From the NCBI GenBank assembly GCA_947626205.1, contig CANQRO010000042.1, positions 1 to 12,740 of the forward strand: 12,740 nucleotides of DNA, read 5' to 3'. Under the pieces are notes generated by a model. That model did no database searches and was not told the origin of the DNA. It worked only from the letters and a program-made list of their open reading frames with translations. The position numbers and the translations under genes are program-made. This stretch comes from an uncultured Clostridia bacterium. Its GTDB lineage: Bacteria; Bacillota; Clostridia; TANB77; CAG-508. Below are positions 1-7,226 of the stretch, in pieces; positions within the stretch are counted from its first letter, which is position 1, and the number at the start of each line of letters is the position of its first letter.

Positions 1-92
1 CCAACATTGTATCATAAGTTTAATTATGTGTCTTTTTATTTTTATAAAAACGGTAATTTAATTTTACCATTTATATTCTTTTTTTCATTTTA

Positions 93-123
93 AAAAAGTG
101 CAACAGTAAATATTGCACTTTTT
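93..123 (-). terminator. Rho-independent terminator after rpoD
   Basis: Perfect 11-bp inverted repeat, AAAAAGTGCAA at 93-103 and TTGCACTTTTT at 113-123, with a 9-base loop. It begins 35 bases past the rpoD stop codon. Read on the minus strand, the stem ends in a run of T (positions 92-97), as expected of an intrinsic terminator. The other strand also ends in T residues, so it may work in both directions. The remaining 92 bases to the left edge hold only AT-rich sequence with a weak GGTAA/TTACC dyad. Confidence 0.85.
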
Positions 124-157
124 AATGAAAATTTTCTAATAATAACTTCGTTATTTC

Positions 158-1972
158 TTAATTCATATAATCTCTTAATTTTTTGCTTCTACTTGGATGT
201 CTAAGTTTTCTTAATGCTTTTGCTTCAATTTGTCTTATTCTTTCACGAGTTACTGCAAATACTCTTCCTACTTCTTCTAGTGTTCTTGCCTTTCCATCTT
301 CTAGTCCGAATCTTAATTTTAAAACTTTCGCTTCTCTTGGTGTTAATGTACTCATTACCTCTTCTAATTGTTCTTTTAATAATGTATATGCAGCAGAATC
401 ATGTGGTGCTGGACTATCATCATCTTGAATGAAATCTCCTAAATGGCTATCATCTTCTTCTCCTATTGGTGTTTCTAATGATACAGGATCTTGTGCAATT
501 TTTTGTATTTCTATTACTCTTTCTACCGGCATTTCTAACTCTTCTGCTATTTCTTCTGGTGTTGGTTCTCTTCCTAATCTTTGTAATAAGTGTCTTGAAG
601 TACGAATTAATTTATTAATAGTTTCTACCATGTGTACTGGTATACGAATTGTTCTTGCTTGGTCTGCAATAGCTCTCGTAATAGCTTGACGAATCCACCA
701 CGTTGCATAAGTACTAAATTTGAATCCTTTTTTATAATCAAACTTATCTACTGCCTTAATTAATCCCATATTTCCCTCTTGTATTAAGTCTAAAAATAGC
801 ATTCCTCTACCTACATATTTTTTTGCTATACTAACAACTAGTCTTAAATTTGATTCTGCTAGTTTTTGTTTTGCCTCTTCGTTTCCTTTTAATACTTCTT
901 CAGCGATTGCTAATTCTTCCTCATAACTTAAAAGAGGAATTCTTCCTATTTCTCTTAAATACATACGAACTGGATCATCTGTACTAACACCTTCTAATGT
1001 AGTTAAGTTTAAATCTTCTACTTTAATATCTTCTACTTCTTCTAAATCTTCTATATCTGGTTCTTCTTCGTCTAAGTCTTCTTTTAAAACATCTAAATTT
1101 AATTCTTCAAATGCATCAAATACTTTTTCAATTTCATCTGGATTAGCATCATCTAATTCAGTAGCAATTTCGCCATAAGTAATTTTACCTTGTTTTTTTG
1201 CCTTTTCTATTATATTTTTTACTTTATCATTTTCTTCTTGTGTATTTGAATCAGTATTTTCTTTATTTATATTTGTAACATAATCATCTGTAATAACTTC
1301 TTTTTTCTCTTCTTCTATATTATCTTTATAAATGTCTTTTGGTTGTTCATTGTTTCTATTACTAGCAATTTCATCAGCTATTTCTTCATTGTTATTTAAA
1401 TTATCTTCAATAATTTCTTTATTTTGTTCTTTGTTTACTTTTCCTTTTTTTACTGTTTCTTTATCTTGTTCTTTGTTTGCTTTTTCTTTTTTTCCTGCTT
1501 CTTTATCTTGTTCTTTGTTTGCTTTTTCTTTTTTTACTGTTTCTTTATCTTGTTTTTTATCTGCTTTATATTTATTATCATTTTTTTGTACTTTAGGCTC
1601 TTTAGATAATTCCTTTTGCTTCTTATCAGTATTTATATCTTTATCTTTTGATGTTTTATTGACTTTTAATTCTACTTTTTTTACATTTTGCTTTTTAGTT
1701 TTTTCTAGCTTTACATCATTTTTTCCTTTTTCTGCATTTGATACATTATTTGTTTTCTTTCCAGTTAACTTAATATTTTCTTCTTTTGATTCTTTAGTTA
1801 CTTTTTCTTTTATTTTTTTATTACTTTGTTTTTTATTTACTGGCAATGTTTCATTCTTTTTTTCTTTTTTATTACTACTTTTTACTGGTTCGCTAGTAAG
1901 TTTTTTCTCATTTTTTTTACTTTTACTAGTACTTTGCTTATTTACTTCTTTTTTATTTGCTTCCTTAGCCAC
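158..1972 (-). CDS. rpoD: RNA polymerase primary sigma factor (sigma-70/SigA) with long Lys-rich N-terminal extension
   Basis: Housekeeping sigma factor that directs RNA polymerase to -10/-35 promoters. The protein is 604 residues, whereas Firmicutes SigA is usually about 370. Residues 1-250 are a low-complexity Lys/Glu/Asn-rich extension. Region 1.1 follows at about 250-300, then an acidic linker. Region 1.2 begins at DPVRMYLREIGRIPLL (333-348). Region 2 spans about 368-445 and includes NLRLVVSIAKKYVGRG and FSTYATWWIRQAITRAI. Region 3 is about 446-525. Region 4 is about 535-600, with the helix-turn-helix VTRERIRQIEAKALRKL. The start codon is GTG, 7 bases after a strong AAGGAGGG site that overlaps the dnaG stop codon. 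Only 13 bases separate the genes, so dnaG and rpoD are surely cotranscribed, as in many bacteria. The conserved core is complete; the extension is the odd part. Confidence 0.97.
   Translation of the reverse strand: MAKEANKKEVNKQSTSKSKKNEKKLTSEPVKSSNKKEKKNETLPVNKKQSNKKIKEKVTKESKEENIKLTGKKTNNVSNAEKGKNDVKLEKTKKQNVKKVELKVNKTSKDKDINTDKKQKELSKEPKVQKNDNKYKADKKQDKETVKKEKANKEQDKEAGKKEKANKEQDKETVKKGKVNKEQNKEIIEDNLNNNEEIADEIASNRNNEQPKDIYKDNIEEEKKEVITDDYVTNINKENTDSNTQEENDKVKNIIEKAKKQGKITYGEIATELDDANPDEIEKVFDAFEELNLDVLKEDLDEEEPDIEDLEEVEDIKVEDLNLTTLEGVSTDDPVRMYLREIGRIPLLSYEEELAIAEEVLKGNEEAKQKLAESNLRLVVSIAKKYVGRGMLFLDLIQEGNMGLIKAVDKFDYKKGFKFSTYATWWIRQAITRAIADQARTIRIPVHMVETINKLIRTSRHLLQRLGREPTPEEIAEELEMPVERVIEIQKIAQDPVSLETPIGEEDDSHLGDFIQDDDSPAPHDSAAYTLLKEQLEEVMSTLTPREAKVLKLRFGLEDGKARTLEEVGRVFAVTRERIRQIEAKALRKLRHPSRSKKLRDYMN
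1415..1558 (-). repeat. 42-bp in-frame tandem repeat in the sigma factor extension (about 3.4 copies)
   Basis: Residues 139-186 of the sigma factor are built from a 14-residue unit: KKQDKETVKKEKAN, KEQDKEAGKKEKAN, KEQDKETVKKGKVN, then a partial KEQNKE. At DNA level the copies are close to identical 42-bp units dominated by T and C on the plus strand. Because 42 is a multiple of three, gain or loss of a unit keeps the reading frame and leaves sigma regions 1-4 untouched. Confidence 0.85.
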
Positions 1973-1985
1973 TTAATTTCCCTCC

Positions 1986-3770
1986 TTACTTTATTTTAGC
2001 CATTTCTATAATAATTTGATTTAATCTATTTTCTAATGATGTTATATCATCTAGGCTTTCTTTATTATTCAACTTTTTCACAATCTCATTACGTTCTTCT
2101 ATTAATTGTTCTTTTTTGTATAAATTAAGTATATCTTCTATTGCTTTTTTATTATCCGTAATTTCAAAATCTTCAGACATAATTTTAGTTAAATGATTAA
2201 TTATTTCCTCTTCTTCAAACCAATCTAATGCACTAGTATTACTATCTCCTTTTTCAAAATGTTCATACAATTTTGAAGCAATTTTTCTATTTTCTTCTAA
2301 TTTAAAATCTTCTGGTTTAATTTTTTCTTTTATAATATCAAAGAAATTAACTTCTGGATTCATCAAAATATATATTATCATGTTTTCACGTTTTATTAGC
2401 GATTCACTTACATTTTCTTCTTTTTGCTTTACTTGTTTATTTAATATAATTGGTTTCTGCAATGCTTTTATACCAGTGTGTTCTTTAAATGCTGCCTTGT
2501 TTGCTTCTCCATATATTGCCTCTTTTGAAATTCCATATTCTTTGGCAATTCTATCTATATATATTTCTCTTTCTATATTATTATCTACTTTTGAAAGAAT
2601 TTTTACTATTTCATTTAAAAATTTAATTTTATCGCTAGCAGATTCAATTTTCATACTATTTTTTAAGGTTTTAACTTTAAATTCTACTAATGAAATAGCA
2701 TTTTCAACACATTTTTCAAATCTTCCACTTCCATATTTAATGACATACTCATCTGGATCTTTTGCATCTCCATCTAATTGTAAAATTCTTATATCGCAAC
2801 CTAAATTTTGTAATATTTCCATTCCCCTCACTATAGCTGCTTGTCCAGCGCCATCTGCATCATATCCCATAATTACTTCAGATGCATACTTGCGCAATAA
2901 TCTACCTTGCTGTTCAGTTAATGCAGTTCCAAGTGATGCTACTACATTTGTTATTCCTCTTTGGTACAAAGAAATAGCATCCATATATCCTTCTACAATA
3001 ATTATTTTATCTTTTCCACTTTTCTTTGCAACATTCAAGCCGAATAAACTTCTTCCTTTATGATATACTATATTTTCCGGAGAATTTATGTATTTAGGCT
3101 TACTATTATCTAATACTCTTCCTCCAAAAGCAATTACTCTATCTTGAACATCTTTAATTGGAAACATAAGTCTTGTTTTAAATTTATCATAAAATTGACC
3201 TTTTGCTGATTTTCCAATTAAACTAGAAGCTAACATTTCTTCTTCTGAGAAACCCTCTTTACTTAATTTTTTATATAACTCATCGAAATTTCCTGAAAAT
3301 CCAATCTGAAAAGTTTGTAAAGTATTATTATCTAATTTTCTTTTTTTTACATATTCTTGTGCTGCTTTAGCATTGGCCGTATATAAGTTTTCATGAAAGA
3401 ATTGTGCTGCTACTTTATTAATTTCGTAAACTCTCTCTTTTAATCTTAATTTATATGCATCTTGTCCATCATCTAAAGTTGGTAATTTTATTCCACTTTT
3501 TTCAGCTAAGGCCTCGATTGTTTGTTTAAAATCTAGATTTTCAATTTTACTAACAAAGTGAATAACATTTCCCCCTACACCACATCCAAAGCAGTGGAAA
3601 ATCTGTTTATCTGGCGAGACAGAAAAAGAAGGGGATTTTTCTTTATGAAATGGACATAGTCCAAAATAATTTCTACCACTTCTTTTTAATACTACATATT
3701 GTGATATTACATCTACTATATCATTGCTATTACGTATTTCATCAATTAGCTCATCACTATATCGTATCAT
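1986..3770 (-). CDS. dnaG: DNA primase
   Basis: Makes the RNA primers for leading-strand initiation and Okazaki fragments, together with the replicative helicase. The protein has 594 residues, the normal length. The N-terminal CHC2 zinc finger has C39, H42, C60 and C63. The RNA polymerase domain contains AFGGRVLDNSKPKYINSPE (214-232). The TOPRIM catalytic centre shows VEGYMDAI with E260 and D264, then GYDADGAGQAA with D304 and D306, then DPDEYV (338-343). The C-terminal part (about 450-594) is helical and diverged, as expected for the helicase-binding domain. The ATG lies 8 bases after a GAAAGG site at 3779-3784. The stop codon TAA overlaps the rpoD ribosome binding site, so the pair forms the classical dnaG-rpoD operon. 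No rpsU gene precedes it here; the next gene upstream is carD, separated by a terminator. Confidence 0.97.
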   Translation of the reverse strand: MIRYSDELIDEIRNSNDIVDVISQYVVLKRSGRNYFGLCPFHKEKSPSFSVSPDKQIFHCFGCGVGGNVIHFVSKIENLDFKQTIEALAEKSGIKLPTLDDGQDAYKLRLKERVYEINKVAAQFFHENLYTANAKAAQEYVKKRKLDNNTLQTFQIGFSGNFDELYKKLSKEGFSEEEMLASSLIGKSAKGQFYDKFKTRLMFPIKDVQDRVIAFGGRVLDNSKPKYINSPENIVYHKGRSLFGLNVAKKSGKDKIIIVEGYMDAISLYQRGITNVVASLGTALTEQQGRLLRKYASEVIMGYDADGAGQAAIVRGMEILQNLGCDIRILQLDGDAKDPDEYVIKYGSGRFEKCVENAISLVEFKVKTLKNSMKIESASDKIKFLNEIVKILSKVDNNIEREIYIDRIAKEYGISKEAIYGEANKAAFKEHTGIKALQKPIILNKQVKQKEENVSESLIKRENMIIYILMNPEVNFFDIIKEKIKPEDFKLEENRKIASKLYEHFEKGDSNTSALDWFEEEEIINHLTKIMSEDFEITDNKKAIEDILNLYKKEQLIEERNEIVKKLNNKESLDDITSLENRLNQIIIEMAKIK

Positions 3771-3790
3771 ATTTTTTACCTTTCTTTCAC

Positions 3791-3820
3791 ATTATATACT
3801 ATTCGACAGATAATTGTTAA
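3791..3820 (-). promoter_or_regulatory. Candidate sigma-A promoter for dnaG-rpoD
   Basis: On the minus strand, TTAACA (3815-3820) is followed after 18 bases by TATAAT (3791-3796). It lies between the carD terminator and dnaG, where an operon promoter is needed. The predicted start site, near 3784, would leave a very short leader with the ribosome binding site almost at its 5' end. That is unusual, so the real promoter may lie a little further upstream in this AT-rich gap. Confidence 0.4.
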
Positions 3821-3939
3821 ATCCCCCTTACTTCACATAAAATGTTTTTATTTTTTTTATATATTTGTAAAATTTTGTAATAAAACTTCTAATATAAGAA
3901 TAACATTATTACGCATAAATAATATGTATATAGGACAAC

Positions 3940-3976
3940 AAAAAAGACGTAATATGTTTTTTATTACGCCTTTTTT
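3940..3976 (-). terminator. Rho-independent terminator after carD
   Basis: A 15-base inverted repeat (3940-3954 and 3962-3976) with a 7-base loop starts 6 bases after the carD stop codon. One position is an A/C mismatch on the plus strand but a G-U pair in minus-strand RNA, which assigns the terminator to carD. The minus-strand stem ends in TCTTTTTT. It separates carD from the dnaG-rpoD operon. Confidence 0.85.
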
Positions 3977-3982
3977 AATATT

Positions 3983-4555
3983 TTATGCATTTTCTGAAGC
4001 TTGATTTTCATCAAATGGAATAAATTTGTTTACAACATTTTTTACTGGTTCTACACTATCTAGTTCAAATTCCTTAAATGAAGAATTTATTTTATTATCT
4101 ATAATTCCTTCCACTTCTTCTGCTGAAGAATTTTGTGCTAAAACTAATTCACTTACTAGAATTTGTTTAGCATTAGATAACATCTTTTTTTCTCCTGTTG
4201 ATAAACCTTTTTCTTTCTGTTTGAAAGATAAATTTCGAACTACATCTGCTATCTCATAAATATCTCCGCTTTTCATTTTCTCCATATTATCGCGATATCT
4301 TTTATTCCAATTAGATGACATTTCTGTTTTATCTTCTTCTAAAATTGAAAATACTTTTTCTGCAGATGCTTTATCTATAACGTCTCTTACGCCTATTTGT
4401 TCTGCTTTGTTTGTTGGCACCATTACCTTTACTTCTCCTGGCATCTTTAGTATGTAATATGATTGTTTTTCTCCTAAAATATCTTTTTCTTCTATTGCAT
4501 CTATTACTCCTGCCCCGTGCATTGGGTATACTACATGGTCTCCTATATTAAACAT
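3983..4555 (-). CDS. carD: CarD/CdnL-family RNA polymerase-binding transcription regulator
   Basis: CarD/CdnL proteins bind the RNA polymerase beta subunit through an N-terminal Tudor-like domain and contact the upstream edge of the promoter bubble through a helical C-terminal domain, stabilising the open complex formed with the primary sigma factor. The N-terminal domain is clear here: MFNIGDHVVYPMHGAGVI, then YYILKMPGEVKVMVPTNKAEQIGVR. The helical part includes WNKRYRDNMEKMKSGD and LSTGEKKMLSNAKQILVSEL. A further GTG codon exists four codons upstream (4565-4567), but it touches the AAGGAG site at 4567-4572 and cannot use it. The ATG at 4553-4555 lies 11 bases after that site and matches the usual family start, giving 190 residues. 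The C-terminal tail looks somewhat longer than is typical. The gene is apparently monocistronic, with its own promoter and terminator. Confidence 0.9.
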   Translation of the reverse strand: MFNIGDHVVYPMHGAGVIDAIEEKDILGEKQSYYILKMPGEVKVMVPTNKAEQIGVRDVIDKASAEKVFSILEEDKTEMSSNWNKRYRDNMEKMKSGDIYEIADVVRNLSFKQKEKGLSTGEKKMLSNAKQILVSELVLAQNSSAEEVEGIIDNKINSSFKEFELDSVEPVKNVVNKFIPFDENQASENA

Positions 4556-4605
4556 AGATAGTGCCACTCCTTTCTTCTTGTATGTTTCATTTCATCAACA
4601 TATTT

Positions 4606-4634
4606 ATTATACTACAAAAATTACCAAAAGTCAA
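4606..4634 (-). promoter_or_regulatory. Near-consensus sigma-A promoter of carD
   Basis: On the minus strand, TTGACT (4629-4634), a 17-base spacer and a perfect TATAAT (4606-4611). The predicted start near 4599 gives a leader of about 45 bases before the carD ATG. The -35 box lies mostly in the loop of the 4616-4653 palindrome, and the spacer is one arm of that palindrome. Confidence 0.8.
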
Positions 4635-4653
4635 AAGATTTTTGGTAATTTTT
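4616..4653 (-). terminator. 14-bp palindrome after dut, probable terminator overlapping the carD promoter
   Basis: Perfect inverted repeat AAAAATTACCAAAA (4616-4629) and TTTTGGTAATTTTT (4640-4653) with a 10-base loop. Minus-strand transcripts coming from dut would fold it and end in UUUUU, so it is a reasonable dut terminator, although it lies about 115 bases beyond the stop codon. It could instead, or in addition, be a binding site for a dimeric regulator acting on the carD promoter. Bases 4654-4768 between it and dut hold nothing I recognise. Confidence 0.6.
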
Positions 4654-4768
4654 TCATTGTTTTTGTATAGTTAAATTATAAAAACAAAATAGATTTTTAA
4701 TATTTTTAGTATATTTTACGTTTACAATTCACTCTTGTTTTTTATAAAAATAATTATGATAGTACTTG

Positions 4769-5233
4769 TTATTTGTTACTAGTAGAGCCAAATCCACCTA
4801 GCCTTTCGCCAGTTGCAGAATCATCATCTGATATCAAATATTTTTGAAAAATTGCTTGACCTATTGCATCTCCTTTTTTTATTACAGTATCTTCATCTTT
4901 TATGTTATAAAAAGCAAACATTATGTGTCCATCATTATCTGGGTTACCATAATAGTCTTTATCGATAACACCAACGCTATTAGATAAAATTAATCCCTTT
5001 TTCTTTGGATTAGAGCTTCTATTGTATAACATAAGTACTTCATCATCCTGCATATAGGCTTTTAACCCAGTTTTTACTAAAGTTGGGTTCATACCCTTTT
5101 TAAAGCTTGGTACAACACAATCTTCTGCAGCTTCAATATCATATCCTGCTGAAAATTTTGTCTTTCTTATTGGTAAATTAATACTACTATTTTCAAAGCC
5201 TTTTGCTATTTCAAATCCTCGTTTTTTTTCCAT
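4769..5233 (-). CDS. dut: Deoxyuridine 5'-triphosphate nucleotidohydrolase (dUTPase)
   Basis: Hydrolyses dUTP to dUMP and pyrophosphate, keeping uracil out of DNA and feeding dTMP synthesis. All five trimeric dUTPase motifs appear in order: SAGYDIEAAED (motif 1, with the family Asp), YNRSSNPKKKGLILSNSVG (motif 2), VIDKDYYGNPDNDG (motif 3), KKGDAIGQAIFQKY (motif 4) and ERLGGFGSTS (motif 5, the C-terminal P-loop-like arm). An ATG lies eight codons further upstream (5255-5257), but AAAGGAG falls inside those codons, 9 bases before the ATG at 5231-5233, and the predicted transcript would start only about 3 bases before the upstream ATG. I therefore choose the inner ATG, giving 154 residues. The gene has its own candidate promoter right after the membrane-protein gene, although read-through from that gene is also possible. 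Confidence 0.92.
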   Translation of the reverse strand: MEKKRGFEIAKGFENSSINLPIRKTKFSAGYDIEAAEDCVVPSFKKGMNPTLVKTGLKAYMQDDEVLMLYNRSSNPKKKGLILSNSVGVIDKDYYGNPDNDGHIMFAFYNIKDEDTVIKKGDAIGQAIFQKYLISDDDSATGERLGGFGSTSNK

Positions 5234-5266
5234 ATTATATTTCTCCTTTTGGTTCATATTTTCTTA

Positions 5267-5296
5267 ATTTTATTATATTAATTATTGTTTTGTCAA
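5267..5296 (-). promoter_or_regulatory. Candidate sigma-A promoter of dut
   Basis: On the minus strand, a perfect TTGACA (5291-5296) directly follows the stop codon of the upstream membrane-protein gene. It is followed after 18 bases by TAAAAT (5267-5272). The predicted start near 5260 fits translation from the ATG at 5231-5233. Confidence 0.6.
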
Positions 5297-5698
5297 TTAC
5301 TTTTTCAAGTTTACTCCTACAATACCTCCAATCATTCCAGATAATATAGATAGGGAAATCATAATTATTGAATATAGGTTTAGGGAAAATCCTATTTGTA
5401 TCATACTTGAAACTATATAAAGAAAAAATATGTATAAAAATCCTATAATACCGCCATAAATCATTCCATTTTTCCTTATTTTTACTCCACTCATACTACT
5501 TCCTATGAGTACACTAAGCATTGAAATTATAATTACAACTGGCGCTATTGTATTTTCTCCAACACTAGTATAAGTTAATATAAGTGAAAATAAAAATAGC
5601 AAGCAGGCCGTAAAAATATATGAAAATAATATACCTTTTAAAATATAAATCCAATTCTTATTATGTTCTATGTTCTGGGTTTCTGCAACAGTTTTCAT
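5297..5698 (-). CDS. Four-helix integral membrane protein, TIGR04086-like
   Basis: Small 133-residue membrane protein of unknown function. Four hydrophobic segments are visible at about 20-43, 50-70, 78-100 and 107-130. Small residues are packed in the helices (GMIYGGIIGFLY, LSGMIGGIVGVN), and short basic stretches lie between or after them (KIRKNG, LKK). Size, topology and glycine pattern match the Firmicutes family TIGR04086; this assignment is from memory of the family and should be checked. Members are often found near tgt and yajC, which fits the nearby tgt. The ATG lies 8 bases after a perfect AGGAGG (5707-5712). Half of that site and the following bases can pair with a perfect 12-base complement upstream, so translation may be controlled by RNA structure. 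No terminator follows, so it may be partly cotranscribed with dut. Confidence 0.8.
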   Translation of the reverse strand: MKTVAETQNIEHNKNWIYILKGILFSYIFTACLLFLFSLILTYTSVGENTIAPVVIIISMLSVLIGSSMSGVKIRKNGMIYGGIIGFLYIFFLYIVSSMIQIGFSLNLYSIIMISLSILSGMIGGIVGVNLKK

Positions 5699-5823
5699 AT
5701 GGCAAACCTCCTATAATGTTTTTTTATTTAAAGTATATTAGGCTTACATCGTTTTTAGAACAATTGTAATTAATCTATCGCTTTACTTTTTACATACTTT
5801 AACACTTTTTAAGGTTTGCCATA
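5698..5823 (-). promoter_or_regulatory. Leader with 12-bp long-range inverted repeat over the ribosome binding site
   Basis: Perfect inverted repeat TATGGCAAACCT (5698-5709) and AGGTTTGCCATA (5812-5823), separated by 102 bases. In minus-strand RNA the downstream arm runs from the AGG of the AGGAGG site to the A of the start codon, so pairing would block initiation on the four-helix membrane protein. The upstream arm also holds a 7-codon open frame (ATG at 5820-5822, peptide MANLKKC) without a visible ribosome binding site. The arms contain five G/C bases in an otherwise AT-rich gap, so chance is an unlikely explanation. Confidence 0.5.
5735..5763 (-). promoter_or_regulatory. Candidate promoter inside the membrane-protein leader
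   Basis: On the minus strand, TTGTTC (5758-5763), a 17-base spacer and TAATAT (5735-5740). A transcript starting near 5728 would lack the upstream arm of the 5698-5823 inverted repeat and so leave the ribosome binding site free, unlike a read-through transcript from the upstream operon. Confidence 0.4.
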
Positions 5824-5840
5824 CATAATCTATACAAAAT

Positions 5841-7211
5841 TTAATTATTGTTATCGGTTGCGTTACCGTTTATATTTTTATCTGGAAAATGTGATTGTAA
5901 ATATTCTTCTATATTTAATACAGAACCATTATATTCCATATAATAGGTATTTACACCAGCATTTGTAATAAAGTATGCGTTAGTTAATGCTGGAACTATT
6001 AATTCTGTACCTTTATAATCATACAAGCCATATTGTGTAACATTTTTATTGTCTTGTTGCTTAGTTTTACCAAAAACAATTGCCTTAAAGTTTGGAACTA
6101 AAAGTAAATTATTCACTACTCTTCCATTAACTCCTGCAGAATATCCAATATTATCATACTCTACTGGCAATATTATATTTCCATTAATATCAAACATTCC
6201 CCATTTTCTATTTTGGTAAACTGGTATTGCATTATTATATAATACATATTTGTTTGTAATATTATTATTTGGAAACTTAGAAACATCTACCCCTATAGTG
6301 TCATACTCTATATGTATTAATATATTTCCAGAATTATTTAAAATTCCGTATTTTCCATTGCTTTTTACCATATATAAGCCATTTTCTTTATCTATTAAAC
6401 TTACTTCGTCATATAATAAATTAATTTTAGTATTGCCTTCATTTGTTACAATTCCTTTTTTATTTACAGTATTGGTAACATAGAATTCCTTGGTACTTTC
6501 GTTAAATTGCATATTACTATATCTAGAGCTTATAATTTCCTTATTTTTATTATCTACTACACCGTATAAATTATTATCTTTTTTTACAATAAATAAATTG
6601 TACAAAATTGCTTTTTGATTATTAAAATTCGTGCTTAAAGATGAATATCCATAGTTTTTAAAAGTTTTTGTATATTGTTCTACAAGATATGGTAAAGTAG
6701 ATATTTGAACTGTATTTAATTTTTCATCATAGTTAAAAATTACGTTAAACCCTATTTGAATTCCTTCTGGTGAACAATATAATTTTCCATTTTTACTAAT
6801 TACAGGGTCTGATATTGTATAATTTTCGTAATCCTTTGTTTGGTCAGGTGGCATTTTTGATATTTTATTTGAATTTAAGAAAAATGAAGCAGTTTCGTTT
6901 TTACTATCTACCCAGCATTTATTGTTATCTTCTGTAAATAATTTATATTCTCCTCTATGAGATTCATAGCCAAGATAACTAGCTATTTCCATAATATTTA
7001 CTTGAATTTTTCCAGATTCTTTATCTATCAAAAATATATCTTCTGGCAAATTCATACTAACTCCGTCAATATAAACACGAAATGTATTTTTTTGAACATA
7101 TAAAATTAAACATATTATTCCTATAATTACTATAAAGCATAATATAATTAAAACTAATAGTATACTGGAAAGTTTTTTAACTTTATTTCCTTTATCTTCC
7201 TCATTAACCAC
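5841..7211 (-). CDS. Membrane-anchored WG-repeat protein with stalk-like N-terminal domain
   Basis: A 456-residue protein of unknown function. A short charged N-terminus is followed by one strong hydrophobic helix at about 17-38 and no clear cleavage site, suggesting a membrane anchor with an extracellular body. Residues 45-175 (VYIDGVSMNLPEDIF, then IMEIASYLGYE) resemble the copper-amine-oxidase N-terminal-like stalk domain found in Firmicutes envelope proteins. From about 205 on there are five WG-type repeats, anchored at YGVVD (216), KKGIV (251), KYGIL (287), KWGMF (336) and QYGLY (393), each followed by a turn and a hydrophobic strand. Start is GTG, 8 bases after GAGGAGG, which overlaps the tgt stop codon. 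The 15-base gap to tgt implies cotranscription with queA-tgt. In many bacteria yajC follows tgt; here this gene takes that place. No terminator is visible after it. Confidence 0.82.
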   Translation of the reverse strand: MVNEEDKGNKVKKLSSILLVLIILCFIVIIGIICLILYVQKNTFRVYIDGVSMNLPEDIFLIDKESGKIQVNIMEIASYLGYESHRGEYKLFTEDNNKCWVDSKNETASFFLNSNKISKMPPDQTKDYENYTISDPVISKNGKLYCSPEGIQIGFNVIFNYDEKLNTVQISTLPYLVEQYTKTFKNYGYSSLSTNFNNQKAILYNLFIVKKDNNLYGVVDNKNKEIISSRYSNMQFNESTKEFYVTNTVNKKGIVTNEGNTKINLLYDEVSLIDKENGLYMVKSNGKYGILNNSGNILIHIEYDTIGVDVSKFPNNNITNKYVLYNNAIPVYQNRKWGMFDINGNIILPVEYDNIGYSAGVNGRVVNNLLLVPNFKAIVFGKTKQQDNKNVTQYGLYDYKGTELIVPALTNAYFITNAGVNTYYMEYNGSVLNIEEYLQSHFPDKNINGNATDNNN

Positions 7212-7226
7212 TATTTTTACCTCCTC

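Noticed and set aside
52..68. GGTAA/TTACC dyad near the left edge as a second terminator
   Set aside because: Only five base pairs with no following T run; a much better terminator lies at 93-123.
1415..1558. The tandem repeat as a CRISPR array or origin iterons
   Set aside because: Units are contiguous without spacers, keep the reading frame, and encode part of the sigma factor.
1332..1976. Plus-strand open frame of 214 codons opposite the rpoD extension
   Set aside because: It is the antisense of Lys-rich low-complexity coding sequence, giving a Phe/Ser/Leu-rich translation with no family features. AT-rich codons AAA and GAA read as TTT and TTC, so long open antisense frames are expected.
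2380..3063. Plus-strand open frame of 227 codons opposite dnaG
   Set aside because: It lies entirely within the conserved primase gene on the other strand, has no convincing ribosome binding site, and its translation shows no recognisable domain.
5698..5823. The 12-bp inverted repeat as ends of a small mobile element (MITE)
   Set aside because: No target-site duplication flanks the arms, and one arm is exactly the ribosome binding site and start region of a gene, so RNA pairing is a simpler explanation.
5257..5840. A SCIFF-type six-cysteine peptide gene, sometimes linked in memory with TIGR04086-like neighbours
   Set aside because: The gaps on both sides of the membrane-protein gene contain no short Cys-rich open frame on either strand.
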